In this document: positions 1-9,098 of the stretch, in pieces
Layout of the letters: each line of letters begins with the position of its first letter
Position numbering within the stretch: position 1 is the first letter of the stretch
DNA from: Ardenticatenaceae bacterium
GTDB taxonomy: Bacteria; Chloroflexota; Anaerolineae; Promineifilales; Promineifilaceae
Direction: 5' to 3'
Assembly (NCBI GenBank): GCA_020634315.1
Contig: JACKBV010000021.1
Span: forward strand, 1 to 64,000
DNA: 64,000 nucleotides
Made by a program: the position numbers and the translations under genes
The notes under the pieces: model-generated
The model's database searches: none
What the model saw: only the letters and a program-made list of their open reading frames with translations
Told to the model about the DNA's origin: nothing

Positions 1-9
1 TACTCCAGG

Positions 10-246
10 CCATCCACACAATTTCAGCAGATAGCCACTTACTGTCGGCTCTGGATTCACACCAGATCAACCGCTGTCGGTTGTCAGCCATCGGTTATGT
101 GTCGGTTTGAGGATTGATAACTACTTACCGCTAGCCGATCACTGTTTACCAATTACTGATTACCGGAAACGGGTCGCGGGCTTGGCTTGCGTGTGCCTCA
201 CCGCCGGTCGGGAATTTCACCCTGCCCCGAAGGTCCCTCTATAAAT
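10..246 (-). promoter_or_regulatory. FMN riboswitch (RFN element)
   Basis: Read on the minus strand, positions 238-200 carry the first RFN core (CTTCGGGGCAGGGTG, then AAATTCCCGACCGGCGGT). Positions 181-172 read AGCCCGCGAC, and 65-41 read CTGGTGTGAATCCAGAGCC followed by GACAGT, the conserved closing half. The gene it controls, presumably riboflavin synthesis or transport, is off the left edge. The arm between the two halves, about 68-170, is unusually long and made of heptanucleotide repeats (separate entry). The core match is strong. The outer P1 limits are approximate. Confidence 0.93.
68..170. repeat. Heptanucleotide repeats inside the riboswitch variable arm
   Basis: On the plus strand, about 110-165 divides into 7-mers such as CTACTTA, CCGCTAG, CCGATCA, CTGTTTA, CCAATTA, CTGATTA, CCGGAAA. 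The first half (68-108) holds the same kind of unit inverted (CGGTTGT, CGGTTAT), so the two halves can pair into the riboswitch's variable stem. The same word family occurs at 24181-24290 downstream of a molybdopterin oxidoreductase. Confidence 0.75.
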
Positions 247-370
247 TTGTGCAAAATATAACAATGATTATAACGAGCATACCCTCCAAGTCAATTTCCC
301 AACGCAAAAAAACGGCCGATAATTACACTGGTCGATGGCAATCCGCAGGAACAGTGCGCCTGTTAAAACA

Positions 371-459
371 AACCTCCGGGAGGCTCAATATGTGTCTCCA
401 AAGCCTCCCGGAGGTTCATCTCATTTGGCGAACGTTCCACCAATAACCTCCGGGAGGTT
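371..459. repeat. CCTCCCGGAGG hairpin repeats
   Basis: A perfect 15-bp stem is formed by 371-385 and 402-416 (AACCTCCGGGAGGCT and its complement) with a 16-nt loop. A third copy, AACCTCCGGGAGGTT, follows at 445-459. There is no U-tract, so this is not an ordinary terminator. It lies between the divergent riboswitch-controlled gene and glyQS. Copies with the same core are at 54277-54311 and, modified, in the terminator at 50663-50727. The rest of 460-652 shows only a TATAAT-like box at 602-607. Confidence 0.8.
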
Positions 460-652
460 GGTTTTCAGTCACAGCACAGCGCCCCACTGGTTAACGGCGA
501 TACATACATGCTAATATATGCGGGTCATATCAACTTTGAGTTGCACAAATGCCCATATTTGGTGATAACATACATGAGGTGGCAGTCATTCCGCCGCATG
601 TTATAATTCTTCTCTGGTATTTTTGACCATAATTTTGGGAAATGTGATTTTT

Positions 653-3622
653 ATGAGCGACGCACGCAGTTTTCAATCCATTATTTTGCGATTGTTGGCC
701 TATTGGAAGGATCGTGGTTGTCTGGTGCAGCAGCCATACAATGTGCAAGTGGGAGCCGGGACAATGAATCCAGCTACGTCACTGCGCGTATTAGGCCCGG
801 AGCCGTGGAATGTGGTGTATGTTGAACCCAGCATCCGTCCCGACGACGGCCGTTTCGGGGACAATCCCAATCGTATGCAAATGCACCATCAGTTGCAGGT
901 CATCCTCAAGCCAGACCCCGGCAACCCACAAGAACTATACCTGAAAAGCCTGGAAGCCATCGGCATTGACCCACGGCGGCATGATATTCGCTTTGTCGAA
1001 GACAGGTGGGAAAGCCCGGCCTTGGGCGCATGGGGCTTGGGTTGGGAAGTATGGCTTGATGGGCAAGAGATCACCCAATTCACCTACTTCCAACAGGCAG
1101 GTGGGCACACACTAGACCCGGTTTCCGTAGAAATCACCTATGGGCTGGATCGTATTGTGCTGGCGCTGCAAGGCGTCAACAGCGTCTGGGAATTGGAATA
1201 TGGGGCAGGCATTGCTTATGGCGATGTCTTGCTGCAAAGCGAAATTGAGCACTGCCGTTACTATTTTGAGGTAGCAGATGTTGACGGCATTCGTGCCGTT
1301 TACGACATCTATGAACGAGAAGCGCTGCATTGTTTGGATGCCAATCTGATACTGCCGGCGCATGACTACAATTTGAAATGTTCCCATTTGTTTAACGTTT
1401 TGGATACGCGTGGTGCAATTGGTGTGACCGAACGCGCCAATTACTTCCGCCGCATGCGTAACGTGGCGCGACGGATCGCTGATTTATACGTGGAACAGCG
1501 GCAGCGCCTGGAATTCCCCTTGCTGCCAGAAGCATCGGCGCCATCACAAGATGCGCAAACCATTTTGCAATTTGCGCAAAGTGAGACGCCGCATACGCTT
1601 TTGCTGGAAATCGGTAGTGAAGAGCTGCCGGTTGGGGATTTGGCATCGGCCATTAAACAGTTGCAACTGTTGGTGCCGGAGATGCTGGACAAACTGCGTT
1701 TGCAATACAGCCAGGTTGAGGTTTTGGGAACGCCGCGCCGGTTGTCTGTGTTGGTGCATCGTTTACACGGCCGTCAACAGGATTTGGACAGTGTGGTAAA
1801 AGGGCCACCGGCCGACCGCGCCTTTGACGCCGATGGCAACCCGACAAAAGCGGCCGTTGGTTTTGCACGCAGTCGGGGATTGGATGTCGCCGATTTACAG
1901 GTGGTGGAAGAGGGCGGAAAGCGGTACGTTTCGGCCGTTGTGCGCGAGACGGGGCAATTGACGGCCGCTGTGCTCAAGGAAGCGCTGCCTGACTTGATTG
2001 CCAGCCTTAAATTTGAGAAAAGCATTCGTTGGAATCAGACGAATATCGCCTTCAGCCGTCCGCTGCGCTGGATTGTGGCGATGTATGGGCCAGATGTTAT
2101 CCCGTTTACTTATGCTGGCGTGCTGGCGGGTAGTACAAGCCGAGGCTTGCGTCCGTATGGCTCGCCACTGCTGCAAATTGATGATGCGGCGAATTATGCC
2201 GTTATCATGCGTAGAAATGACATTTTGCTGGATACTGATAAGCGCAAAGAGCGCATTGTGAGTATTGGCGGCAAATTAGCGGCGGAGAAGGGCGGCCATA
2301 TCCCGGAAGATATTGCTTTGTTGGATGAAGTTGCCAATTTGGTGGAAAAACCAACGCCGCTGCGTGGTCAGTTTGAAGAACGGTTCCTCGCTTTGCCCAG
2401 CGAAGTGTTGGTGGCCGTGATGCGCAAGCACCAGCGTTATTTCCCAGTGTATGATGCTGAGGGCAAATTGATGCCTTACTTTATTGCGGTGCGCAATGGG
2501 GATGAGCGTCATCTGGACAGTGTGATTGACGGTAATGAGCATGTGATTCGTGCGCGTTTTGCCGATGCGGAGTTTTTCTACAAGAATGATGTGCAGCATA
2601 AACTGCCGGATTTCTTGCAGAAGTTGGATATGTTGACGTTCCAGGCTGATTTGGGTTCGATGTTGGATAAGACACATCGCCTGGAGAAGTTGACGCCTAT
2701 TGTTGCCGAGATGTTGGGGTTGACGGAAGCGGAAACGGCCGTTGCCAATCGTGCCGCCACCCTAGCCAAAGCAGACCTGGCGACCAAAATGGTTGTCGAG
2801 ATGACGTCGCTGCAAGGGATTATGGGTGCGCACTACGCTCGTTTGAGCGGTGAAACGGAAGACATTGCCGAGGTGATTGCCCGCCAATATGACGCAGTTA
2901 GCAAGAGTGGCGCAGGCATGGCGCTGGCGATAGCAGACCGGTTAGACAGTCTCGTCGGCTTATTTGCCGCCGGTTTAGCGCCGAAAGGGTCGAATGATCC
3001 CTTTGCCCTGCGTCGCGCCGCGTTGCAGTTGATTGAAAATCTGGTGCAAAACGAGATGCCGTTTGATTTGCGGGCTGCCGCGACCACTGCGGCCAGTTTC
3101 CTGCCCGTCACCGGCAGTGAGAATGTGCTGCCAGATGTGTTGGCTTTCATTGCCGGGCGCTTGGACGGGATGCTGCGCGAGGAAGGCTTTGCGACCAGTA
3201 TTGTGAAAGCGGTGTTAGCCGAACAAGGCCATAACCCCTATGGGGCGCGTCAGGCCGCCCTGGCTTTGCAGGAGGTGCTGCAAGCGTCGGATTGGCAGGC
3301 GTTGTTGGATGGGTTTGCGCGTTGTGTGCGCATCACGCGTAATCAGACGGAAAGCTTTACATTACGCCCCAACGATTTCACGCTGGCCGCGGAAAAAGAT
3401 TTGTATGCAGCTTATGAAACGGCCGTTAACCAGCGCAATGGCTCCGTCGATGCCTTTATCAGCGGCGTGCGCCAACTGCTGCCAGCCATTACCCGCTTCT
3501 TTGATGACGTGTTGGTCATGGATGAAGATCAGGCTGTGCGTGAAAACCGATTAGCCTTGTTGCAGCACATTGCTGCTCTGGGAACTGGGATTGTCGATCT
3601 GTCTTATCTGGAAGGATTCTAG
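653..3622 (+). CDS. glyQS: Glycine--tRNA ligase, fused alpha and beta subunits
   Basis: The protein charges tRNA-Gly. It has 989 residues with the alpha (catalytic, GlyQ) domain at about 1-295 and the beta (GlyS) domain from about 315. The alpha half shows QQPYNVQVGAGTMNPAT, LGPEPW, NPNRMQ, HDIRFVEDRWESPALGAWG and QFTYFQQAGG, all GlyQ hallmarks. The beta half opens with LLLEIGSEELPVGDL. Most bacteria encode these as two genes; a single fused chain is known in some lineages. The ATG at 653 is preferred because GlyQ-like sequence begins right after it; an upstream TTG at 623 adds ten unlikely residues. No T-box motif was found upstream. Confidence 0.96.
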   Translation: MSDARSFQSIILRLLAYWKDRGCLVQQPYNVQVGAGTMNPATSLRVLGPEPWNVVYVEPSIRPDDGRFGDNPNRMQMHHQLQVILKPDPGNPQELYLKSLEAIGIDPRRHDIRFVEDRWESPALGAWGLGWEVWLDGQEITQFTYFQQAGGHTLDPVSVEITYGLDRIVLALQGVNSVWELEYGAGIAYGDVLLQSEIEHCRYYFEVADVDGIRAVYDIYEREALHCLDANLILPAHDYNLKCSHLFNVLDTRGAIGVTERANYFRRMRNVARRIADLYVEQRQRLEFPLLPEASAPSQDAQTILQFAQSETPHTLLLEIGSEELPVGDLASAIKQLQLLVPEMLDKLRLQYSQVEVLGTPRRLSVLVHRLHGRQQDLDSVVKGPPADRAFDADGNPTKAAVGFARSRGLDVADLQVVEEGGKRYVSAVVRETGQLTAAVLKEALPDLIASLKFEKSIRWNQTNIAFSRPLRWIVAMYGPDVIPFTYAGVLAGSTSRGLRPYGSPLLQIDDAANYAVIMRRNDILLDTDKRKERIVSIGGKLAAEKGGHIPEDIALLDEVANLVEKPTPLRGQFEERFLALPSEVLVAVMRKHQRYFPVYDAEGKLMPYFIAVRNGDERHLDSVIDGNEHVIRARFADAEFFYKNDVQHKLPDFLQKLDMLTFQADLGSMLDKTHRLEKLTPIVAEMLGLTEAETAVANRAATLAKADLATKMVVEMTSLQGIMGAHYARLSGETEDIAEVIARQYDAVSKSGAGMALAIADRLDSLVGLFAAGLAPKGSNDPFALRRAALQLIENLVQNEMPFDLRAAATTAASFLPVTGSENVLPDVLAFIAGRLDGMLREEGFATSIVKAVLAEQGHNPYGARQAALALQEVLQASDWQALLDGFARCVRITRNQTESFTLRPNDFTLAAEKDLYAAYETAVNQRNGSVDAFISGVRQLLPAITRFFDDVLVMDEDQAVRENRLALLQHIAALGTGIVDLSYLEGF

Positions 3623-3700
3623 ATTTGTTTATGTAAACCGGGCAGATGTCTGTGTAAAACGATCTGACTCCTTACGCACAAATGAGATAAATATAGTCAT

Positions 3701-3731
3701 GAGGCCTGTATCTGACAGGCCTCTCTTTTTG
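3701..3731 (+). terminator. Intrinsic terminator after glyQS
   Basis: The stem GAGGCCTGT / ACAGGCCTC with loop ATCTG is followed by TCTTTTTG, which ends the glyQS transcript before the dnaG promoter region. Confidence 0.9.
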
Positions 3732-3796
3732 TCTGGCACTGCCATGAAATGAGAGTAAAAAAGCGAAAACGTTTAGAATATTTGGCGTAGATTGGG

Positions 3797-3802
3797 TATA
3801 AT
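3797..3802 (+). promoter_or_regulatory. -10 box of a probable dnaG-rpoD promoter
   Basis: A perfect TATAAT lies about 50 nt upstream of the dnaG start and just downstream of the glyQS terminator. The -35 element is weak (TTAGAA at 3773-3778, spacing 18). Confidence 0.5.
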
Positions 3803-3853
3803 CTGGCGCTGCATATTGAGACTTCCACATAAGCGGGCGAATCCGAATAAAAG

Positions 3854-5821
3854 ATGAGTGTAACCCAGGAAATTAAAAACCGGTTGGATATTGTAGATTT
3901 TGTCTCGGATTATGTTCCCCTGCGTAAATCGGGGCGAAATTATGCCGGTTTTTGCCCGTTTCACCAAAACACGCGCACCCCTTCATTTTATGTTTTCCCT
4001 GAAACGCAAACGTGGCGCTGCTTTGGCGCGTGTGCCGAAGGGGGCGACATCTTCTCCTTTGTTATGAAAAAGGAGGGATGGGATTTTAAAGAAACGCTGG
4101 AAAAGCTGGCACAGCGGGCGGGCGTAACGCTGGAAGCGCAACAGCCGGGTGATCAAAAAAAGCAAGCGGCAGAGCAGAAATTATTGGATTTGCTGGACGC
4201 TGCGGCTGATTATTTTCATATGCTGCTGCTGCATGCGCCAGAGGCGGCGCATGCGCGTCAATATGTAGCAGAGCGTGCCTTAACGGAAGAGACGCAGGCG
4301 ACGTTTCGTCTGGGGTTTGCGCTGTCGTCTTGGGATGCCTGCCGCAATCAGTTTAATGATCAGGGGTATGATGACGCGGATTTGATTGCCGCCGGTTTGT
4401 TGACGGTGAATGAGGAGAAAGGGCGGCGCTATGACCGTTTCCGTAACCGGTTGATGATTCCCATTCGCGATATAAACGGCCGTGTCGTGGGTTTTGGCGC
4501 ACGCACATTGGATAAGGATGGGATTCCCAAATACCTGAATTCGCCGCAAACCTCGTTGTTTGACAAAAGTAACCTGTTATATGGCCTGGATACAGCCAAG
4601 CGGCATATTCGTGAAGCGCGTCAGGTGGTCATTGTTGAAGGGTACATGGATGTGATGCAGGGGTGGCAGCATGGGTATCGCAATTTGGTGGCGCAAATGG
4701 GCACGGCTTTGACCGAACAACATTTGCAGCAGTTGAAGCGGTACACCAAGCGCTTTGTGCTGGCGTTGGATGCGGACGCGGCTGGGGCGAAGGCGACCAT
4801 GCGCGGTTTGCAAGTGGCACGCGAAACGCTGGATCACGAGGTGGATGTGCGCTTTGACGCTCAGGGGTTGGTGCGCCATGAGGCGCGGTTACAGGCGGAT
4901 ATTCATGTTGTCACGTTGCCGGAAGGAAATGACCCCGATAAATTGATTCGCACCAATCCAGAGCAGTGGCCGGAATTGTTGGCTCAGTCACGTCCGGTTG
5001 TGGCTTATGTGATCGATGTGTTGGTGCAAGATTTGGATTTGGGGGATGCGAAGGCGAAAACGGCCGTTGCCCAGCAGGTGATTCCGCTCATCAAAGATAT
5101 TCAAGACCCGGTAGAGCGGGATCATTATTGGCAATATTTGGCACGCACGCTGCAAATTGATGAGCGGGCGCTGCGCCAGGTGCGTTTGCAGCCAGACAAG
5201 CCACGTGCTGCGGCATCTTCGCCGCGAATAGTGCCTCCTGAACCGGATGTGCCCTGGCCTGAGGGGGCGATGCCAAAGCGGGAGGTGCGGATACGGCCGT
5301 TAAGCAACCATTTGCGGGAGGCCAATTTCTTGCGCCAATGCCTCGCTTATCCGCAGGTGACGGTGCAGGTGAACCGCTTGTTACAGCAAATGGAACAAAC
5401 GGCCGTTGCCGCCGATGATTTCACAGATATGGAAGATAAACTGCTTTGGCAGTATGTGATGCAAACAGTGGAGACTGGCGCATTTGTCGTTGGGCAAGAT
5501 TTGTGCGATAGTTTAGATGATCCGATGGTGCAGCACCGGGTTGAAGCCCTAAAAACAGTACCTCCGACTCCCCTGGCTAATTTGGAGCGGCTGCCGGATA
5601 CGTTGGTGCTATCGGTATTGCAATGGCGACGAGATGCAATCAATCGCCAGTCCCAGGAAATTAAACAGTTGGTAAGTGTGTCCCAGGAAACCGATGTAGA
5701 CCTGTTGCAGATGTATCAAAAGCAAGCATATACCTTGACATTGGTCAAACGTGATATTGATAAGGCTATTGCTTCGATGTCGGCGTTGAATCGGCGGCGA
5801 ATTGAGGAAAGTAAATTATAG
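3854..5821 (+). CDS. dnaG: DNA primase
   Basis: This primase synthesises RNA primers at the replication fork. It is 655 residues, a normal length. The N-terminal CHC2 zinc finger is visible as C34, H37, C56 and C60 (CPFHQN and CFGAC). The TOPRIM catalytic core has VIVEGYMDVMQG near 257 and LALDADAAG near 303. The C-terminal third (about 430-655) should carry the helicase-binding domain, which is poorly conserved. It is followed 46 nt later by rpoD, the classic dnaG-rpoD macromolecular synthesis pair. Confidence 0.97.
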   Translation: MSVTQEIKNRLDIVDFVSDYVPLRKSGRNYAGFCPFHQNTRTPSFYVFPETQTWRCFGACAEGGDIFSFVMKKEGWDFKETLEKLAQRAGVTLEAQQPGDQKKQAAEQKLLDLLDAAADYFHMLLLHAPEAAHARQYVAERALTEETQATFRLGFALSSWDACRNQFNDQGYDDADLIAAGLLTVNEEKGRRYDRFRNRLMIPIRDINGRVVGFGARTLDKDGIPKYLNSPQTSLFDKSNLLYGLDTAKRHIREARQVVIVEGYMDVMQGWQHGYRNLVAQMGTALTEQHLQQLKRYTKRFVLALDADAAGAKATMRGLQVARETLDHEVDVRFDAQGLVRHEARLQADIHVVTLPEGNDPDKLIRTNPEQWPELLAQSRPVVAYVIDVLVQDLDLGDAKAKTAVAQQVIPLIKDIQDPVERDHYWQYLARTLQIDERALRQVRLQPDKPRAAASSPRIVPPEPDVPWPEGAMPKREVRIRPLSNHLREANFLRQCLAYPQVTVQVNRLLQQMEQTAVAADDFTDMEDKLLWQYVMQTVETGAFVVGQDLCDSLDDPMVQHRVEALKTVPPTPLANLERLPDTLVLSVLQWRRDAINRQSQEIKQLVSVSQETDVDLLQMYQKQAYTLTLVKRDIDKAIASMSALNRRRIEESKL

Positions 5822-5867
5822 GTAGTGAGCTTTCTGGCGATTTTTAGAGAGGGGCAGTAAAGAGAAA

Positions 5868-7559
5868 ATGGATTTTGAACCAAACCTGGATGATGAAGTA
5901 GAAGATGCCGATGAGCTGGATGATGTTGACGAGCTTGATATGGAGGCGCTTGTCAAAAAAGCACGACGCTCTCGTGTAATTGATGAGGCAGATATGCAGG
6001 CCATTTTGGCTTCTGCCAGTGAAGAGCAGGCGGATCGCCTGTATGCACAATTACAACGCTTGAATGTGCAAATTATTTCTTCCACTGGTGAGGCTGTCGA
6101 TAATTTTGGTGATTCTGATCTCCTGTCTTCGTTGGATGATGATGATATGGACGGCGGGGGATATTTGAGCCTGGATGTCGAGGATGACCCGGTACACACG
6201 TATTTGCGTGAGATTGGGCAGGTTCCTTTGCTAACGGCCGAACAGGAAATATGGTTATCGACCCAGTTAACGGCCGTTTCCGCGCTGGAATCCTTAAAAG
6301 AACAAGTGGCAAACGGCGACGATGATGAAGATGCAGTAGAAAGCGCCCGTTTTCGCACCATGATGGCTAACTACACCGCCATTGGCGAACATTGGCAAAC
6401 CGTCGCCAAAGCCAGCGCCTTGCTTGACATAACCCCGCCAGCCTTGCTGCCCTTGCTCAATGAAGCACAGCAGCTTCGGCGCGGTTGGGACGCCAACCAG
6501 GCTTCCTATCTGCGGCAATATCTAAACGAAGGGAACTGGGGGCAATACACAGTTTGGTCAGACCTGGCTACTGGTTGTTTTGCCGTATTCACCGCCCTGT
6601 ACCTGCTGCCGCCACAACTCTTGCAGCAGATGAAAGAATATTACAACAAGCACAACGAACTGCCCGACAACGACACCTTTTATGCCTGGTTGTCGGAAGA
6701 CAATGTTGCCCTCAAAGTCAATGAATTCTTGATCTACAATCTGGCAGAAGAAGCCAAAGTAAATTTGACCCGCGCCAATTTGCGCCTGGTGGTAAGTGTT
6801 GCCAAACGCTACATGGGGCGTGGCATTCACCTGTTAGACCTGGTTCAGGAAGGAAATGTTGGCCTGCTGCGTGCTGTGGAGAAATTTGACCATACCAAAG
6901 GGTACAAATTCAGCACCTATGCCACCTGGTGGATTCGTCAGGCGGTGAGCCGCGCCATTGCCGATCAGGCACGCACCATTCGTATTCCCGTACACATGTT
7001 TGAGACCATTAACAAAATTGTGCGTGTGCAGCGTGATCTGGTGCAAAAATTGGGTCATGAACCAACGGTAGAAGAGTTGGCCTTGGAACTGAACTATATG
7101 GAGCCGGATGAGGCGGAATCCATTAAGGCCGCACTGGAATCTGATGTCCCCATCGATCCCATTCTCAATCGCAAATGGCGGCAAGCGGTCAGCAAAATCC
7201 GCGACATTTTGCGCATTTCGATGGATCCGATGTCATTAGAGACGCCGGTTGGCAATAACGAGGATTCTACAGAACTGGGCGACTTCATCGAAGACGAGAG
7301 CGTCGTTGAGCCAGTTGATGCAGCTTCAAAAGAATTGCTCCGTGAGCAAATCCGCAATGTGCTCAGCTTTTTAAGTGAGCGGGAACGTGAAGTTTTGGAG
7401 ATGCGTTTTGGCTTAAATGATGGCAAAGATCACACCTTGGAAGAGGTCGGGCGCAGCTTTGGCGTGACGCGTGAACGCATTCGCCAAATTGAAGCAAAAG
7501 CCTTGCGCAAATTACGGCATCCCAGCCGTAGCAAATCATTACGCGATTATTTGAGTTAG
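5868..7559 (+). CDS. rpoD: RNA polymerase primary sigma factor (sigma-70 family)
   Basis: This is the housekeeping sigma factor, 563 residues. It begins with an acidic stretch rich in Asp and Glu (residues 1-60, region 1.1-like). Region 1.2 reads DPVHTYLREIGQVPLLTAEQ, region 2 begins near 303 with ANLRLVVSVAKRYMGRG and contains GYKFSTYATWWIRQA, and region 4 near 510 contains EVGRSFGVTRERIRQIEAKA. An insert of about 150 residues lies between regions 1.2 and 2. It is probably cotranscribed with dnaG. Confidence 0.97.
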   Translation: MDFEPNLDDEVEDADELDDVDELDMEALVKKARRSRVIDEADMQAILASASEEQADRLYAQLQRLNVQIISSTGEAVDNFGDSDLLSSLDDDDMDGGGYLSLDVEDDPVHTYLREIGQVPLLTAEQEIWLSTQLTAVSALESLKEQVANGDDDEDAVESARFRTMMANYTAIGEHWQTVAKASALLDITPPALLPLLNEAQQLRRGWDANQASYLRQYLNEGNWGQYTVWSDLATGCFAVFTALYLLPPQLLQQMKEYYNKHNELPDNDTFYAWLSEDNVALKVNEFLIYNLAEEAKVNLTRANLRLVVSVAKRYMGRGIHLLDLVQEGNVGLLRAVEKFDHTKGYKFSTYATWWIRQAVSRAIADQARTIRIPVHMFETINKIVRVQRDLVQKLGHEPTVEELALELNYMEPDEAESIKAALESDVPIDPILNRKWRQAVSKIRDILRISMDPMSLETPVGNNEDSTELGDFIEDESVVEPVDAASKELLREQIRNVLSFLSEREREVLEMRFGLNDGKDHTLEEVGRSFGVTRERIRQIEAKALRKLRHPSRSKSLRDYLS

Positions 7560-7564
7560 TGGTT

Positions 7565-7593
7565 TTGCTCGCACATTTTGCTTGTGATAGAAT
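7565..7593 (+). promoter_or_regulatory. Promoter of the nuo operon
   Basis: TTGCTC at 7565-7570 and TAGAAT at 7588-7593 are separated by exactly 17 nt. They lie right after the rpoD stop and about 80 nt before nuoA, so they are the most likely sigma-70 promoter for the long operon. Confidence 0.7.
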
Positions 7594-7675
7594 GCACAGG
7601 CAATTGTGGAAACGGTGAGAGATTCAATTAAGGAGAGGCCGTTTCACCATCACCTCAGGATGCAAGTAGCATATT

Positions 7676-8041
7676 ATGAACCCAATACTTAATGACTTTC
7701 TCCCAATAGCGGTCCTGCTGGGGATTGCTGTTTTCTTTGCGATATTGCTGCCGATTTTGTCCCTGAATTTGGGGCCGAAACAGCCGTCTGCGCGCAAACA
7801 ACAACCCTATGAGTCTGGTATGACGGCCATTGGTGAAGCACAGCGCCGCTTGCCGGTTAAGTTTTACCGTGTTGCCGTTCTTTTCATCCTGTTTGATGTA
7901 GACATTATCTTGTTGGTTCCTTGGGCTGTTGCCTTCCGTAGATTGGGTATTTACGGGTTGGTTGCCATGTTGATTTTCATGGTTGTCTTTGTCCTTGGTG
8001 ATGCCTGGGTCTGGAAGAAAGGAGTGTTGGAATGGGAATAG
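7676..8041 (+). CDS. nuoA: NADH-quinone oxidoreductase subunit A
   Basis: A small membrane subunit of proton-pumping complex I, 121 residues with three transmembrane helices (about 8-30, 60-82, 88-112). PYESGMTAIGEAQRRLPVKF and LFILFDVDIILL are the typical NuoA loop and helix. First gene of a complete nuo operon. Its end overlaps the nuoB start by 10 nt, implying translational coupling. Confidence 0.97.
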   Translation: MNPILNDFLPIAVLLGIAVFFAILLPILSLNLGPKQPSARKQQPYESGMTAIGEAQRRLPVKFYRVAVLFILFDVDIILLVPWAVAFRRLGIYGLVAMLIFMVVFVLGDAWVWKKGVLEWE

Positions 8042-8514
8042 AGCAGAAACTTGGTACGATGGGCGTTGTCACGCATCGCCTGGAAGACCTGGTAAACTGG
8101 GGGAGAACCAACGCCATGTGGCCCATCTTATTTGGGCTGGCCTGCTGCGCAATCGAGATGATGGGGTCGCAGGCATCCAATTATGATGCGTCGCGCTTTG
8201 GCATGGAATTAAATCGGCCGTCGCCACGCCAATCAGACTTAATGATTGTGGCTGGACGTGTCTCGCGCAAAATGGCCCCTGTTGTGCGTCGCCTCTATGA
8301 CCAGATGGCTGCTCCCAAATGGGTAATTGCCATGGGGGACTGCGCTTCCTGCGGCGGCATCTTTAACAACTACGCCATCGTCCAGGGTGTGGACGAAATC
8401 GTACCGGTTGACGTGTATGTCGCTGGTTGCCCGCCGCGCCCTGAAGCATTGATTAACGGTATTATGACCCTGCACGAAAAAATTCGTGGGGAAAAGCTAA
8501 AGGACTGGGCCTAA
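8032..8514 (+). CDS. nuoB: NADH-quinone oxidoreductase subunit B
   Basis: Peripheral complex I subunit, 160 residues. It holds the terminal 4Fe-4S cluster N2 that passes electrons to quinone. The four expected ligands are present with the spacing of E. coli NuoB: C38 and C39 (GLACCAIEMM), C104 (GDCASCGG) and C133 (VAGCPPRPEAL). The stop codon overlaps the nuoC ATG. Confidence 0.98.
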   Translation: MGIEQKLGTMGVVTHRLEDLVNWGRTNAMWPILFGLACCAIEMMGSQASNYDASRFGMELNRPSPRQSDLMIVAGRVSRKMAPVVRRLYDQMAAPKWVIAMGDCASCGGIFNNYAIVQGVDEIVPVDVYVAGCPPRPEALINGIMTLHEKIRGEKLKDWA

Positions 8515-9035
8515 TGGATCGTGATCAATTCGTTGTCGAGAAAATTAACGCGGCCATTCCCGATGCCATTGAAGAGATTCTTGACTTTCGGGGAGAACGC
8601 ACGATCTTTATCCACCAACCACACATCAAAGCAGTGTGTCAGTTCATGCGCGACGATGCGGATTTGCAATACAACTTCCTCTCAGATATTTGCGCTGACG
8701 ACATGCTCCCAGACTTTCCTCGCTTTGCTGTTAACTACCATCTGTACTCAATACCAAACAATCATCGTTTGCGGCTGCGCGTGCGCGTCGAAGACCCTGA
8801 CGAAGGGCCAGAAACGATGGGTACAATATGGACAATAGCCACCTGGCTTGAAATGGAAGTGTGGGATTTGATGGGTGTGCGCTTTAGAGGCAATACCAGT
8901 TTGCGCCGACTATTCCTCCCTGAAGATTGGCAGGGACACCCACTGCGTAAAGATTATCCTCTGGGCTATGAGGATGTACAGTTCTCCTTTAATTGGGAAA
9001 CCATTGACGCCAAAAAGCCCTACGCAAAAGAGTAA
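8514..9035 (+). CDS. nuoC: NADH-quinone oxidoreductase subunit C
   Basis: Peripheral-arm subunit (30 kDa family), 173 residues. The C-terminal family signature appears as MEVWDLMGVRFRGN, followed by PEDWQGHPLRKDYPLGYE. It is a separate gene, not fused to nuoD as in enterobacteria. Its ATG overlaps the nuoB TAA. Confidence 0.96.
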   Translation: MDRDQFVVEKINAAIPDAIEEILDFRGERTIFIHQPHIKAVCQFMRDDADLQYNFLSDICADDMLPDFPRFAVNYHLYSIPNNHRLRLRVRVEDPDEGPETMGTIWTIATWLEMEVWDLMGVRFRGNTSLRRLFLPEDWQGHPLRKDYPLGYEDVQFSFNWETIDAKKPYAKE

Positions 9036-9058
9036 CCATAATTTCGTGACGCCATAGC

Positions 9059-9098
9059 GGGCTACGAATTACGGACTACGAATTACGGACTACGGAAT
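9059..9098. repeat. Heptanucleotide repeat array between nuoC and nuoD
   Basis: The spacer reads as alternating 7-mers GAATTAC and GGACTAC, ending just before the nuoD ATG. A single arm, with no obvious inverted partner. The phase is clear over about five units. Confidence 0.8.

Noticed and set aside
249..446. 65-codon open frame upstream of glyQS
   Set aside because: It runs through the hairpin repeats, has no ribosome binding site and no recognisable protein features.
460..652. T-box riboswitch controlling glyQS
   Set aside because: No TGGNACCGCG antiterminator motif or specifier-loop pattern is seen.
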